From positions 1-64,000 of the forward strand of contig CANNCD010000007.1 of assembly GCA_947503035.1 (NCBI GenBank): a stretch of DNA of 64,000 nt, written 5' to 3'. This document shows, in pieces, positions 45,080 through 54,389 of this stretch. Source of the stretch: an uncultured Halocynthiibacter sp. (GTDB lineage Bacteria; Pseudomonadota; Alphaproteobacteria; Rhodobacterales; Rhodobacteraceae). The position numbers were made by a program, and so were the translations under genes. The first letter of the stretch is position 1, and each line of letters opens with the position of its first letter. Under the pieces are notes generated by a model. The model made no database searches. It was not told where the DNA came from and saw only the letters and a list, made by a program, of their open reading frames with translations.

Positions 45080-45943
45080 TTAGGCGCGTTTACCTTTCTT
45101 ACCTACATCCCATGGTGCTTTGATCGTAGGGGCGCCAAAATAGTAGCCCTGCATGCAGTTGACCCCAATAGATGCAAGGTATGCGACGTCTTGGGCATCC
45201 TCGACGCCGACGGCCACGGAATACATGTCGAACTCTTGCGCGATACTGGTCAAGACGCGCACCACAGATTTTTTATCTGGGTCATTGGCAACGCCGCGCG
45301 AAAAACGGGCATCAATCTTAACCATATCGAACAAAAGATCCTGAATGAGGCTGATTGACGTCATGCCTTTGCCGAATTCATCCAAGGCAAATGCGATCCC
45401 ATCAAGGCTGAGTTCATCGATAAAGGCGCCGACGTTTTCCGGCATCGTCATAACCGAAGCCTCGGTGATCTCGAGGATGATGCGTTCGCCCGCCGTTGGG
45501 TCACGGCCGATCCCCTGTTGCAGGGTCTTCATCCAACGTGGATAGCCGATTGAACGCGCGGAAAGGTTGATCGACAAGCGCAGGCTCGGATCTTGGGCCA
45601 ATGCGTTAAACCCAAGTTCAAGCGCGAGGCAGTCGATCGTGCGCCCCATTTCGGTGGCGTCGACCACACCCATAAATTCACGCGCCGGAATGATGCGGCC
45701 CGTGTCGTCAAGGATACGGATCAAACCTTCGTAGAACGCGGGTCGATCCCCGCCGGTGGTCGGCATGATCGGCTGATAGGCAAGCATGGCCTGTTTGTTG
45801 GCAATTGCGGTGCGAACCATGGACATGGTGTCGCCGCTTTGAACGGTGTTGGAAAATTCAAGCGGACTCGCTGGGCCATCAATAGGCCCACGTTTGCGGA
45901 CCTTTGGGGGACCGTTAAACGGCTTTTTGTGATTTGGTTTCAT
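45080..45943 (-). CDS. EAL-domain protein, probably catalytically impaired
   Basis: 287 residues. A basic N-terminal tail (1-45) precedes one EAL domain, the fold of cyclic-di-GMP phosphodiesterases, with no GGDEF or sensory domain. Kept: Glu72 (EGL in place of EAL), Asn126, EITE at 158-161, Lys209, Gln265. Changed: the DDFG metal pair reads DEFG (188-191) and AEGVE reads AVGVE (Val245). Activity is therefore doubtful, and c-di-GMP binding or protein interaction is more likely. A GGAGGG ribosome-binding site lies inside an inverted repeat. Confidence 0.85.
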   Translation of the reverse strand: MKPNHKKPFNGPPKVRKRGPIDGPASPLEFSNTVQSGDTMSMVRTAIANKQAMLAYQPIMPTTGGDRPAFYEGLIRILDDTGRIIPAREFMGVVDATEMGRTIDCLALELGFNALAQDPSLRLSINLSARSIGYPRWMKTLQQGIGRDPTAGERIILEITEASVMTMPENVGAFIDELSLDGIAFALDEFGKGMTSISLIQDLLFDMVKIDARFSRGVANDPDKKSVVRVLTSIAQEFDMYSVAVGVEDAQDVAYLASIGVNCMQGYYFGAPTIKAPWDVGKKGKRA

Positions 45944-45948
45944 GACAC

Positions 45949-45979
45949 CCTCCGCGTTACCCCTGTCATTGTGCGGAGG
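45949..45979 (-). promoter_or_regulatory. inverted repeat covering the ribosome-binding site of the EAL gene
   Basis: GCGGAGG at the translation start (minus strand, complement of 45949-45955) can pair with CCTCCGC (complement of 45973-45979) across a 17-base loop. This would hide the Shine-Dalgarno sequence. Seven base pairs is modest, so control is a suggestion only. Confidence 0.35.
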
Positions 45980-46075
45980 AGTGCCCTAACAATGTATGAA
46001 AGGGTGAATTGGTCGATATATTGTGTAAAATAAGGCGAAAATCCCCAAACTCATGATTGGTAAGAGGAATTAACG

Positions 46076-46651
46076 ATGGAGCGCTGCGGCTGGGTCGGAT
46101 CAGAAGAACTTTATGAAAAGTATCACGACGAAGAGTGGGGTGTGCCGCAATATGATGGCCGCGCCTTGTGGGAGCAGATCACACTAGAGAGCTTTCAATC
46201 TGGTTTAAGTTGGATCACGATTCTGCGAAAACGTGAAGGTTTTCGCGCGGCCTTTGCGGGGTTTGACCCCGATGTCGTGGCCACATGGGGCGAGGATGAT
46301 ATCGAACGTCTGTTGCAGGACGAAGGCATCGTGCGTCACCGCGGCAAGATCAGCGCGACGATCAACAACGCCAAGGTCTGGCAAAAGATCGAAGCCCGCG
46401 AAGGATTCGCGAAATTCATTTGGTCCTATGTGGATGGCACGCCGCTGCAACCAGAGCGCGCAACCCTTGCGGATGTTCCGGGATCAACCGATCTGTCGAC
46501 ACGTCTGTCGAAGGACCTGAAAAAGGAAGGGTTCAAATTTTGCGGACCGACGACCGTCTATGCATTCATGCAGGCGTCGGGCATGGTCAATGATCACGTC
46601 GTCACATGCCCATCCCACGCGGCGGTTAAGGCGTATCCACCAATGCGGTAA
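46076..46651 (+). CDS. tag: DNA-3-methyladenine glycosylase I
   Basis: The 191-residue repair enzyme removes 3-methyladenine from DNA. The zinc-snap ligands are visible: Cys4 (ERCGWV), His17 (YHDEEWG), and His174 and Cys178 (NDHVVTC). The ESFQSGLSWITIL helix and FCGPTTVYAFMQA are family-typical. Its 3' end overlaps the tlpA-like gene tail to tail by 26 bases. Confidence 0.94.
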   Translation: MERCGWVGSEELYEKYHDEEWGVPQYDGRALWEQITLESFQSGLSWITILRKREGFRAAFAGFDPDVVATWGEDDIERLLQDEGIVRHRGKISATINNAKVWQKIEAREGFAKFIWSYVDGTPLQPERATLADVPGSTDLSTRLSKDLKKEGFKFCGPTTVYAFMQASGMVNDHVVTCPSHAAVKAYPPMR

Positions 46652-47183
46652 CGATGGCCTTAGCGCTTTCGCTATCCCATTCGGCGTCGCCGGTCAGACG
46701 GGCGATTTCGTTGCCCTCGGCATCAAGAATGACCGTCACCGGAAGGCCAAGAACCGCCATTTTACGCGCCAGCTGTTGTTTGGGGTCGGTGAAAATCGGC
46801 AGGTTCTCAATCTCGGCCTCGTCAAAGAAACCGTCGATGGCGGGGCGTGGATTGCGGCCCGTGGCGACCGGAATAACGGCGAATGCATCACCGCCAAATT
46901 CGGCCTCAAGACGGTCAAGCGACGGCATCTCGGCGCGGCATGGGGCGCACCACGTGGCCCAGAAATTCAGAACAACGTGTTTGCCTTCAAACGCCGCAAG
47001 GGTGGTTTCATTCCCATCCGCATCGAAAAATACCGTGTCAGGCGTGGGTTTTGATTCGGTGTGAAAGTTGAGCTTTTGCATATCGCCGTCACGCAATGCC
47101 TCAACTGCGGACATATCGGCCATCGCAGTATTTGCACCTAGGGCAAGGCCCGCGTATAGAACTATTGAACGAATAATGCGCAT
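46626..47183 (-). CDS. TlpA-like periplasmic thioredoxin
   Basis: 185 residues from ATG 47183, which is preceded by a good GGAGGG site. Signal peptide about 1-22. The thioredoxin fold has a WCAPC active site (Cys79, Cys82) and a cis-Pro at [10 protein letters not shown]. It is a TlpA/ResA-type reductant, probably for periplasmic protein thiols or cytochrome c assembly. Only 24 bases separate its start from the divergent argH start. Confidence 0.88.
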   Translation of the reverse strand: MRIIRSIVLYAGLALGANTAMADMSAVEALRDGDMQKLNFHTESKPTPDTVFFDADGNETTLAAFEGKHVVLNFWATWCAPCRAEMPSLDRLEAEFGGDAFAVIPVATGRNPRPAIDGFFDEAEIENLPIFTDPKQQLARKMAVLGLPVTVILDAEGNEIARLTGDAEWDSESAKAIVTALVDTP

Positions 47184-47207
47184 TTTCCCTCCAAGGGCCT
47201 TAAAGAC

Positions 47208-48599
47208 ATGACAAACGATACCTCGAACAAAATGTGGGGCGGCCGCTTTGCCGCTGGACCTGACGCGATCATGGAGGCAATCAATGCCTCGATCGGGTAT
47301 GATCAACGTATGGCCGCACAGGACATCCAAGGGTCTCGTGCCCACGCAGCCATGTTGGCCGCGCAAGGCATCATCACAGATAGCGATGCAGAAGCGATCC
47401 GTGAAGGGCTTCTCACGGTATTGTCAGAAATCGAGAACGGTGATTTCCCGTTTTCTGCGGCACTCGAAGACATTCACATGAATGTGGAATCCCGTTTGAA
47501 GGAAATCATCGGCGAACCAGCGGGCCGTTTGCACACGGGTCGTTCGCGGAATGATCAGGTTGCGACCGATTTCCGTCTGTGGGTCCGTGATCAAACGGAT
47601 GCTGCGATTTCTGGCCTTGAGGCGTTGATGAAGGCGTTGTTGGGTCAGGCCGAAGCCGGCGCAGATTGGGTAATGCCTGGTTTCACCCACCTTCAGACCG
47701 CTCAGCCCGTGACATGGGGCCACCACATGATGGCCTATGTTGAAATGTTCTCCCGCGATATGTCCCGTTTTCAGGATGCGCGCAAACGCATGAACGAATC
47801 CCCCCTTGGGGCGGCGGCTCTTGCGGGCACGTCTTTCCCGTTGGACCGTGATGCGACTGCTGCGGCGCTGGGCTTTGATCGTCCGATGGCGAATTCATTG
47901 GATGCCGTGTCCGACCGCGATTTCGCGTTGGAATTCCTTGGCGCGTCGTCCATCTGTGCGATGCACCTGTCGCGCATGGCCGAAGAATTGGTGATCTGGT
48001 CCTCGGCGCAGTTCCGTTTCGTGGCGCTGTCTGATCGGTTCTCGACCGGTTCGTCCATCATGCCACAAAAGAAAAACCCAGACGCGGCGGAACTGATCCG
48101 TGCGAAGATCGGGCGTATCTTTGGTGCGAACACGGCGTTGATCATGGTGATGAAGGGCCTTCCGCTCGCCTATTCCAAGGACATGCAAGAAGACAAAGAA
48201 CAGGTCTTTGATGCCGCCGACAACCTTATGCTCGCACTTGCGGCGATGACCGGTATGGTCGGTGACATGACCGCAAATACCGAGAGCCTCGAGGCGGCCG
48301 CCTCAAGCGGGTTCTCGACCGCGACCGATTTGGCGGACTGGTGCGTGCGCGAATTGAACATGCCGTTCCGCGACGCCCACCATGTGACCGGCACCTTGGT
48401 CGGCATGGCCGAAGCCAAAGGCATCGACCTTCCTGAGCTGACCCTTGCCGATATGCAAAGCGTGCACGCCGAAATCACCGAAGCGGTGTTCGATGTGCTA
48501 GGCGTACATAACTCGGTCGCGTCCCGCACCAGCTATGGCGGCACAGCCCCCGCACAGGTGCGCGCGCAAATTGCAGCATGGAAGGCAAAATTGTCATGA
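47208..48599 (+). CDS. argH: argininosuccinate lyase
   Basis: The 463-residue enzyme of the fumarase superfamily releases arginine and fumarate in the last step of arginine synthesis. WGGRF near the N-terminus, [12 protein letters not shown], and the mobile signature loop [12 protein letters not shown] (around residue 281, holding the catalytic Ser) are intact. The stop overlaps the following small lipoprotein gene by 4 bases. Confidence 0.96.
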   Translation: MTNDTSNKMWGGRFAAGPDAIMEAINASIGYDQRMAAQDIQGSRAHAAMLAAQGIITDSDAEAIREGLLTVLSEIENGDFPFSAALEDIHMNVESRLKEIIGEPAGRLHTGRSRNDQVATDFRLWVRDQTDAAISGLEALMKALLGQAEAGADWVMPGFTHLQTAQPVTWGHHMMAYVEMFSRDMSRFQDARKRMNESPLGAAALAGTSFPLDRDATAAALGFDRPMANSLDAVSDRDFALEFLGASSICAMHLSRMAEELVIWSSAQFRFVALSDRFSTGSSIMPQKKNPDAAELIRAKIGRIFGANTALIMVMKGLPLAYSKDMQEDKEQVFDAADNLMLALAAMTGMVGDMTANTESLEAAASSGFSTATDLADWCVRELNMPFRDAHHVTGTLVGMAEAKGIDLPELTLADMQSVHAEITEAVFDVLGVHNSVASRTSYGGTAPAQVRAQIAAWKAKLS

Positions 48600-48763
48600 A
48601 ACCTACGATAGCCCTGATCCTACTCACCTGTGCCCTCGCGTCCTGTGGCGCGAATGGCGAACCCGTTGCGCCCGTTTTGACAGGGTCGCAATCGGTCAGC
48701 GTGAACTCGAATTCGGGGCTATCGACGTCGACACACATCGGCGTGGTTTTCGGCGGCCAATAA
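48596..48763 (+). CDS. small lipoprotein (55 aa)
   Basis: A short lipoprotein beginning at the ATG that overlaps the argH stop. Signal peptide with lipobox LASC (Cys at about 17); the mature part is only about 38 residues, Ser/Asn/Val-rich and ending GVVFGGQ. No known function. It sits between argH and a DUF2834 gene in an apparent operon with lysA. Its size resembles the small argH-linked or lysA-linked lipoproteins of other bacteria. Confidence 0.75.
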   Translation: MKPTIALILLTCALASCGANGEPVAPVLTGSQSVSVNSNSGLSTSTHIGVVFGGQ

Positions 48764-48775
48764 GGACACATTTAC

Positions 48776-49093
48776 ATGCCAGCTTTGCGCGTTATTTACC
48801 TTGTTCTTGCGATCATCGGGGCGATTGTTCCGATGTATTTCTTTGTCTCATGGTTCTTGGTCAACGGGTTTGATCTTCGGGCAATGGCGTCGGCATGGAA
48901 CGTGAATGACGCGTCATCTGGCCTTGTTTGGGATCTGACGATCTCGGCCGTGGTCCTATCCATTTGGATACTGTCTGAAACCTATGTCCGCAAAAACTGG
49001 ATTGCCCTCTTGGCGATTCCCGCCACCTTCTGTATTGGCGTTTCATGCGGCTTGCCGCTCTTTCTTTTCTTACGTTCGGGACGTATCACCTAA
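48776..49093 (+). CDS. DUF2834 membrane protein
   Basis: 105 residues with three hydrophobic helices (about 4-27, 48-65, 75-98). The sequence WDLTISAVVLSIWILSE is typical of DUF2834. Function unknown. The TAA overlaps the lysA ATG by one base. Confidence 0.8.
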   Translation: MPALRVIYLVLAIIGAIVPMYFFVSWFLVNGFDLRAMASAWNVNDASSGLVWDLTISAVVLSIWILSETYVRKNWIALLAIPATFCIGVSCGLPLFLFLRSGRIT

Positions 49094-50358
49094 TGGACCA
49101 CTTCCTCTATCGCGATGGCGAATTGTTCGCCGAAGACGTGTCCGTTGCGGAAATCGCAGCGACTGTTGGCACGCCGTTTTACCTGTATTCATCGGCCACC
49201 TTGTTACGTCACTTTAAGCTGTTCGATGACGCCCTGTCCTTTGGTGAGCATCTGGTGTGTTTCGCGATGAAGTCCAATTCCAACCAAGCGGTTCTGAAAC
49301 TGCTGGGCGATGCAGGTGCCGGCATGGACGTGGTGTCGGGTGGTGAATATGCGCGGGCCCGTGCGGCGGGCGTATCCGGCGACAAGATCGTGTTTTCCGG
49401 CGTGGGCAAAACCCGTCAGGAAATGACCGACGCCCTGACCGGTGGGATCCGCCAGTTCAATGTTGAGTCTGAGCCCGAGATGATCGCGCTGAACGACGTG
49501 GCGCTGTCGCTGGGTGTGACCGCGCCGATTGCCATTCGTGTGAATCCCGACGTTGATGCGAAAACCCACGAAAAGATCGCGACCGGTAAATCCGAAAACA
49601 AATTCGGCATTCCGATTTCCCGCGCATCTGAGGTTTACGCCATGGCTGCGGCCATGAAGGGCCTTGATGTGGTTGGGATCGATGTGCACATCGGCTCGCA
49701 ACTTGTGGAACTGGAACCGTTTGAAGAGGCCTATAAAAAAGTCCGCGCGTTGACAGAACAGCTTCGCGCCGAGGGCCACAATATTCGCCGTCTTGATCTG
49801 GGTGGCGGGCTTGGCATTCCTTATATGCGCTCGAACGAGGCACCGCCCCTTCCGGTGGAATACGGTCAGCTGATAGAACGCACCTTGGGTGATCTTGGTT
49901 GTGAGATCGAGATCGAGCCAGGCCGTCTGATCTCCGGTAACGCGGGTCTTATGGTGTCCAAGGTGATCTATGTAAAATCGGGCGAAGACCGCGAATTCCT
50001 GATTATTGACGGCGCGATGAACGACCTTGTGCGTCCGTCCATGTACGGCGCGCACCACGATATCATCCCGTTGATTGAACCAACCGCCGGTGTTGAGCAG
50101 ACCCCATATGACATCGTGGGGCCGGTTTGCGAATCTGGTGATACCTTCGCCAAGGGCCGTCAGATGCCGCCATTGAAACCCGATGATCTGATCGCGTTCC
50201 GTTCGGCTGGTGCCTATGGTGCGGTGATGGCGTCGGAATACAATTCGCGCCCGTTGATCCCCGAGGTTCTGGTCCAAGGCGATCAATTTGCTGTAATTCG
50301 ACAAAGACCGTCCTTTGAAGAAATGATAAATCGCGATACCATCCCAGCGTGGCTGTAA
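49093..50358 (+). CDS. lysA: diaminopimelate decarboxylase
   Basis: The 421-residue PLP enzyme makes lysine from meso-diaminopimelate. The PLP lysine is Lys60 in CFAMKSNSN; HIGSQL, the glycine loop LGGGLGIPY and a C-terminal CESGDTFAK are present. The start is ATG 49093, overlapping the DUF2834 stop. An upstream extension in frame is the shadow of that gene. Confidence 0.96.
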   Translation: MDHFLYRDGELFAEDVSVAEIAATVGTPFYLYSSATLLRHFKLFDDALSFGEHLVCFAMKSNSNQAVLKLLGDAGAGMDVVSGGEYARARAAGVSGDKIVFSGVGKTRQEMTDALTGGIRQFNVESEPEMIALNDVALSLGVTAPIAIRVNPDVDAKTHEKIATGKSENKFGIPISRASEVYAMAAAMKGLDVVGIDVHIGSQLVELEPFEEAYKKVRALTEQLRAEGHNIRRLDLGGGLGIPYMRSNEAPPLPVEYGQLIERTLGDLGCEIEIEPGRLISGNAGLMVSKVIYVKSGEDREFLIIDGAMNDLVRPSMYGAHHDIIPLIEPTAGVEQTPYDIVGPVCESGDTFAKGRQMPPLKPDDLIAFRSAGAYGAVMASEYNSRPLIPEVLVQGDQFAVIRQRPSFEEMINRDTIPAWL

Positions 50359-50399
50359 CGTAGACGATTTGTCCGCGGGCCACAGTGATGGGGCCCGCC

Positions 50400-52775
50400 A
50401 TGACACAACCAATAAACCAAGAGGCAAAGCTCGCGCTGCGATCCGTTCGCGGGACGTATTGGCGCACATGGTTTGGCCTGTTTGGTGAACGGTTCGTGCG
50501 GGCGTTCTGGCCGCTGTATTCCCTTGTCTTTGCCGTTCTTGCCTTTGTCCTGATGGGCGCGCTTGATGTCTTGGGCGACTGGGCATTGTTGTTTCTGGTG
50601 GTCGTTGGGCTGCTTGGCGTTTGGCTGTTGTTCCATGGGGCGGCGGTGTTTCACCTGCCTCAACGGGATCGGGTGATCGCGCGTTTGGACGCATCCGTCG
50701 TGGGTGCACCTCTTGCGGCCCTTATGGACACACAGGGGACGGGCGGTGGCGATGCCGCGTCCGTTGCGCTTTGGCGGGCGCATCGGGATCAGATGTTCGC
50801 CAAGGCTGGGACGGTGGTCGCCGATACGGGCGACTTGCGGATTTCGTCGTTTGACCGGTTCGGGGTACGCTATGTCGCGGTGACCGCGTGTCTGGTGGGT
50901 GCCCTCTTCGGGAGCGGCGCGCATTTCCGCGACGTGCCCTTGATCCTTGCGGGCGAAGGCCCGAACAGCATTCCCCCAACATGGGAGGGCTGGATCACCC
51001 CGCCGCGCCACACCGATTTGCCACGTATGTATCTGGCTGATTTGCCCGAGGGTGAACTTCGTCTTCCGGTTCAAAGCGAGATCACCCTGCGCCTGTACGG
51101 CGAAGAAGGCGCGCTTGGGGTTGACCATAACCTAACCCAAGACGGTGATACCATTCGTGTTGACGCCAGTGGGACGCTTACAATCACCGGAACGGGCGGG
51201 GCAGAATGGCGGGTGTTTGCAATATCGGATCGCGCGCCGACGGTCCTTGTCTCGGGTCCATCAAGCGGCGAGGCCGACGGGACGTTCCGCCAAGATTTCT
51301 CTGTGCGCGATGATTATGGCGTCGTGTCGGGCGTGGCACAGTTTGGCCTGAACCTTGCCGCGATTGAGCGGCGCTATGGGTTCACCACGGCCCCTGATCC
51401 GCGTGACGACATTGTCGTTGATCTGCCCATGGCCCTGACCGGTGACCGCACGGCATTCACCGAAACACTGGTCGAACAATTCGAAGAGCACCCGTGGGCC
51501 GGCATGCCGGTCGTCATGCAATTGTCCGTGCGGGACGCCGCGGACCAAACAGGCGCAGCGGTTCCAGTTGAAACGTTCCTCTCCGAGCGCGCCTTTTATA
51601 ACCCTGTCGCGCAGGCGGTCATCGAGATGCGCCGCGACGTGTTGTGGGCGCGGGACAACGGGACGCGGGTTGCGCAAATCCTGCGCGCCTTGACCCATCG
51701 CCCCGATGAACGCACCGCCGGATCCGACACATATCTTGGGGTGCGCCACGTCATCCGAAGCCTTGAGGCCGAGACGCCGATATCCGTCGAAACCCAGAGC
51801 GAAGTCGCCCAGTCACTGTGGGATATCGCCCGCCAGCTTGAGGATGGCGACTTGGCCGACGCAAAAGAGGCCCTGGCCCGTGCCCAAGAACGTTTGGCCG
51901 AGGCCATCCGCCAAGGCGCCTCTGAGGATGAGATCGCGCGCCTGACGGATGAGCTTCGTCGCGCGATGGATGATTACATGCGCCAAGCCGCGCGCGATCC
52001 CAGCCAACAACAGGACCAAGCCGCCGAGGGTGGCGAAGGCACACAGGTCACCCAGCAGGACATCGACGATCTGATGGCGCGGGTCGAAGAGTTGTTAAAG
52101 GAAGGGCGTACCGAAGACGCGCTCGCGCTTTTGGATGCGCTGCGCGAGATGATGGAGAACATGCAAGTCACTGAGGGCGAAGCCGGCCAAGGGGACGGCG
52201 AAGGGCTTCAGGGATTGGCGGATACTTTGCGTGATCAGCAACAGCTCTCGGATGAGGCGTTCCGTGAATTGCAGGAACAATTTGACGGCAATCAGGGGGG
52301 CGACGGCGATGATCTTGCGGACCGGCAACAGGCGCTTCGCGATGGGCTTGATGCATTGCGTGATAGCCTGCCGAATACCGAAGGCGGAGAGGCGCTTGAT
52401 GGGGCGGGCAGCGCGATGGACCGTGCAGAAGAGGCCCTGCGAAATGATGATCTGGCCGGCGCGATCGATGGTCAGGCCGAGGCGATTGAACAGCTTCGCG
52501 AAGGGATGCGCGGCGTGGCGAATGGCTTGGCACAGGGATCGGGTCAAGACCGCGGGCCCGCCGAGGCAGGTGGTGACCCGACTGCGCGCGATCCGCTTGG
52601 GCGCGGGCAGGGCGGTCTTGGGGCCGTTGGCGGCGACCGTGGGCTGTCACCGCGCACCGAGATATACAACCGCGCGCGCGAACTTATGGATGAGCTCCAG
52701 AATCGCTCGAAGGAGCAATCCCGCTCTGAGGCGGAATTGCAGTATCTTGAACGCTTGCTTCAGCAGTTCGATTAA
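50400..52775 (+). CDS. TIGR02302/DUF4175 family membrane protein
   Basis: About 791 residues. Three transmembrane helices near the N-terminus (about 34-55, 60-80, 150-170) precede a large extracytoplasmic region with beta-rich segments. The C-terminal third is a long Gln/Glu/Asp-rich helical region (LEDGDLADAKEALARAQERL and further repeats) likely to be coiled. This layout matches the alphaproteobacterial TIGR02302 family (DUF4175), whose function is unknown. GTG 50385 and ATG 50388 are other possible starts. lysA ends 41 bases upstream. Confidence 0.88.
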   Translation: MTQPINQEAKLALRSVRGTYWRTWFGLFGERFVRAFWPLYSLVFAVLAFVLMGALDVLGDWALLFLVVVGLLGVWLLFHGAAVFHLPQRDRVIARLDASVVGAPLAALMDTQGTGGGDAASVALWRAHRDQMFAKAGTVVADTGDLRISSFDRFGVRYVAVTACLVGALFGSGAHFRDVPLILAGEGPNSIPPTWEGWITPPRHTDLPRMYLADLPEGELRLPVQSEITLRLYGEEGALGVDHNLTQDGDTIRVDASGTLTITGTGGAEWRVFAISDRAPTVLVSGPSSGEADGTFRQDFSVRDDYGVVSGVAQFGLNLAAIERRYGFTTAPDPRDDIVVDLPMALTGDRTAFTETLVEQFEEHPWAGMPVVMQLSVRDAADQTGAAVPVETFLSERAFYNPVAQAVIEMRRDVLWARDNGTRVAQILRALTHRPDERTAGSDTYLGVRHVIRSLEAETPISVETQSEVAQSLWDIARQLEDGDLADAKEALARAQERLAEAIRQGASEDEIARLTDELRRAMDDYMRQAARDPSQQQDQAAEGGEGTQVTQQDIDDLMARVEELLKEGRTEDALALLDALREMMENMQVTEGEAGQGDGEGLQGLADTLRDQQQLSDEAFRELQEQFDGNQGGDGDDLADRQQALRDGLDALRDSLPNTEGGEALDGAGSAMDRAEEALRNDDLAGAIDGQAEAIEQLREGMRGVANGLAQGSGQDRGPAEAGGDPTARDPLGRGQGGLGAVGGDRGLSPRTEIYNRARELMDELQNRSKEQSRSEAELQYLERLLQQFD

Positions 52776-53557
52776 TTCGGAAGTTCGCCGGACAGATCAG
52801 ACAGGTTGGTGATCGCGTTCTTGGCACTGCCGTCAAGCCATGTCCGGATCCCATTGACCCAATCCACATAGGCCGCAAGCGGATCAGACAGGGCAGGAAC
52901 CATGCTCGAAATTTGTGGGGCAAAGACATAAAGCGCGAGTGCGATCAAAGCGATGACAACAATCAACAAAAAGCCAGTGCGGAACCCACGACGGTTTTGG
53001 GCGCGTACCGGTTCGCTGACTTGGGCCTCGGAGCGGTCCGAGGCGGCACGCAGGGTCGAATTGATCTCTTCGATATCCGGAAGAAGATCACTGCGCGAGT
53101 TGGATTTTTCCTGCTGATGTTCCTGTTCGATCCCACGAAGCCGCGCAGTGCGACGCTGAACGGCGGTGTCGGCTTCCTCGAGACCTAGATCAGGCTGAGT
53201 TTCGAGGTTGGCTGTGCCCTCTTGGCGGCGGGCTTGTGTCTCAAGTTCTGCTTCTTCGCGCAGGATATCCAAGAGCGATTGATCAAGTTCGGGCGTCGCG
53301 GTGTCTTCGATGGACTGACCGACCTCGCCGTATTCGGCCAAGGTTGCGTTTTCATCAAAGTCCAGATTGGTTCTGGCCTTTTCCTGTTCCTCGTAGAACG
53401 ACGCGTCACGTTCGTCTTGGGTTTCGGCAAAACCGCCCTCGGGTTCTTGAAACCATGTGTGGCCACAGCTGGCGCATTGCACGTCGCGGCCTGTGTCGGG
53501 AATAACGGACCCGTCGATTTCATACTGCGCATCGCAATTCGGGCATATTAGCCGCAT
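52772..53557 (-). CDS. zinc-ribbon domain membrane protein
   Basis: 261 residues. The N-terminus is an MJ0042-type zinc ribbon (CPNCDAQYEI then CASCGHTW). A long acidic, Gln-rich low-complexity stretch follows (about 45-180). Near the C-terminus is one transmembrane helix (GFLLIVVIALIALALYVFA), then a short periplasmic tail. It diverges from ftsE; this pairing is, from memory, common in Rhodobacterales. Function is unknown. ATG 53557 (MRLICPN) is preferred over 53587. Confidence 0.8.
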   Translation of the reverse strand: MRLICPNCDAQYEIDGSVIPDTGRDVQCASCGHTWFQEPEGGFAETQDERDASFYEEQEKARTNLDFDENATLAEYGEVGQSIEDTATPELDQSLLDILREEAELETQARRQEGTANLETQPDLGLEEADTAVQRRTARLRGIEQEHQQEKSNSRSDLLPDIEEINSTLRAASDRSEAQVSEPVRAQNRRGFRTGFLLIVVIALIALALYVFAPQISSMVPALSDPLAAYVDWVNGIRTWLDGSAKNAITNLSDLSGELPN

Positions 53558-53717
53558 ATTGCCCCCCATTTCGGCATATCGTGCCATTGGTGTTATTGTG
53601 TCGATTTCGGAAACTGTAACAACACATTTGAGAATTTAAAAGCATTTGCAGTGCTTTGCATTGCAAATCGCCGCGCGCTTGGGCAAAACTGCATCAGGTT
53701 GAACAAGGGGAAACGCC

Positions 53718-54389
53718 GTGATCGAGCTACAAAATGTGGCATATAGCTATGGCGGCGGAGAGCTTTTGTCGGACATGACGCTCACTCTGGCGGCTGGATC
53801 TTTCTATTTCCTTACTGGGCCATCGGGCGCGGGGAAATCGACGTTTCTGAAGCTTTGTTATATGGAATTGATCGCAAGCGCGGGGTCCGTGTCGGTGTTT
53901 GGTCAAGACGTGCGGGATTTGGATCGCGACGGTGTTGCGCTCAATCGGCGGCGCATTGGTGTCGTGCATCAGGATTGTCAGTTCCTTGAACATTTGCCCA
54001 TTGCCGAGAATATTTCCCTGCCTTTGTCCGCTGCGGGGCGCGCAGGGGATGCGCAAAACCTCGATGAATTGATGGCGTGGGTCGGGTTGCGCGATAAGGC
54101 ACACCGGTTGCCTGCCGAACTGTCCGGTGGCGAACGTCAACGGGCCGCCCTTGCGCGGGCATTGATCATGTCGCCCGACGTTGTTTTGGCGGATGAGCCG
54201 ACAGGGAATGTCGATTGGGAAATGTCCCAACGGCTTTTGACCTTGTTGATCGAGCTGAACCGCATGGGCAAAACGATTGTGATCGCGACCCATGATTTGA
54301 ACCTTATTCGGATGGCCAAGAACCAAGTGAACGCGCGGGTTCTTCGTATCGCGGACCGACGGCTTCAATTGGCTGGGGCAGGTCTATGA
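53718..54389 (+). CDS. ftsE: cell-division ABC transporter ATPase FtsE
   Basis: The 223-residue ATPase of the FtsEX complex couples ATP hydrolysis to peptidoglycan hydrolase activation at the septum. Walker A GPSGAGKST (34-42), signature LSGGERQRAALARAL, Walker B VVLADEPTG, and the H-loop in IATHDLN. The start is GTG 53718, 8 bases after AAGGGGA. The stop overlaps ftsX by 4 bases. Confidence 0.93.
   Translation: MIELQNVAYSYGGGELLSDMTLTLAAGSFYFLTGPSGAGKSTFLKLCYMELIASAGSVSVFGQDVRDLDRDGVALNRRRIGVVHQDCQFLEHLPIAENISLPLSAAGRAGDAQNLDELMAWVGLRDKAHRLPAELSGGERQRAALARALIMSPDVVLADEPTGNVDWEMSQRLLTLLIELNRMGKTIVIATHDLNLIRMAKNQVNARVLRIADRRLQLAGAGL

Noticed and set aside
49204-50709. 501-codon open frame antisense to lysA
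   Set aside because: lysA is intact with its PLP lysine and motifs; the antisense frame is His/Arg-rich with no family resemblance.
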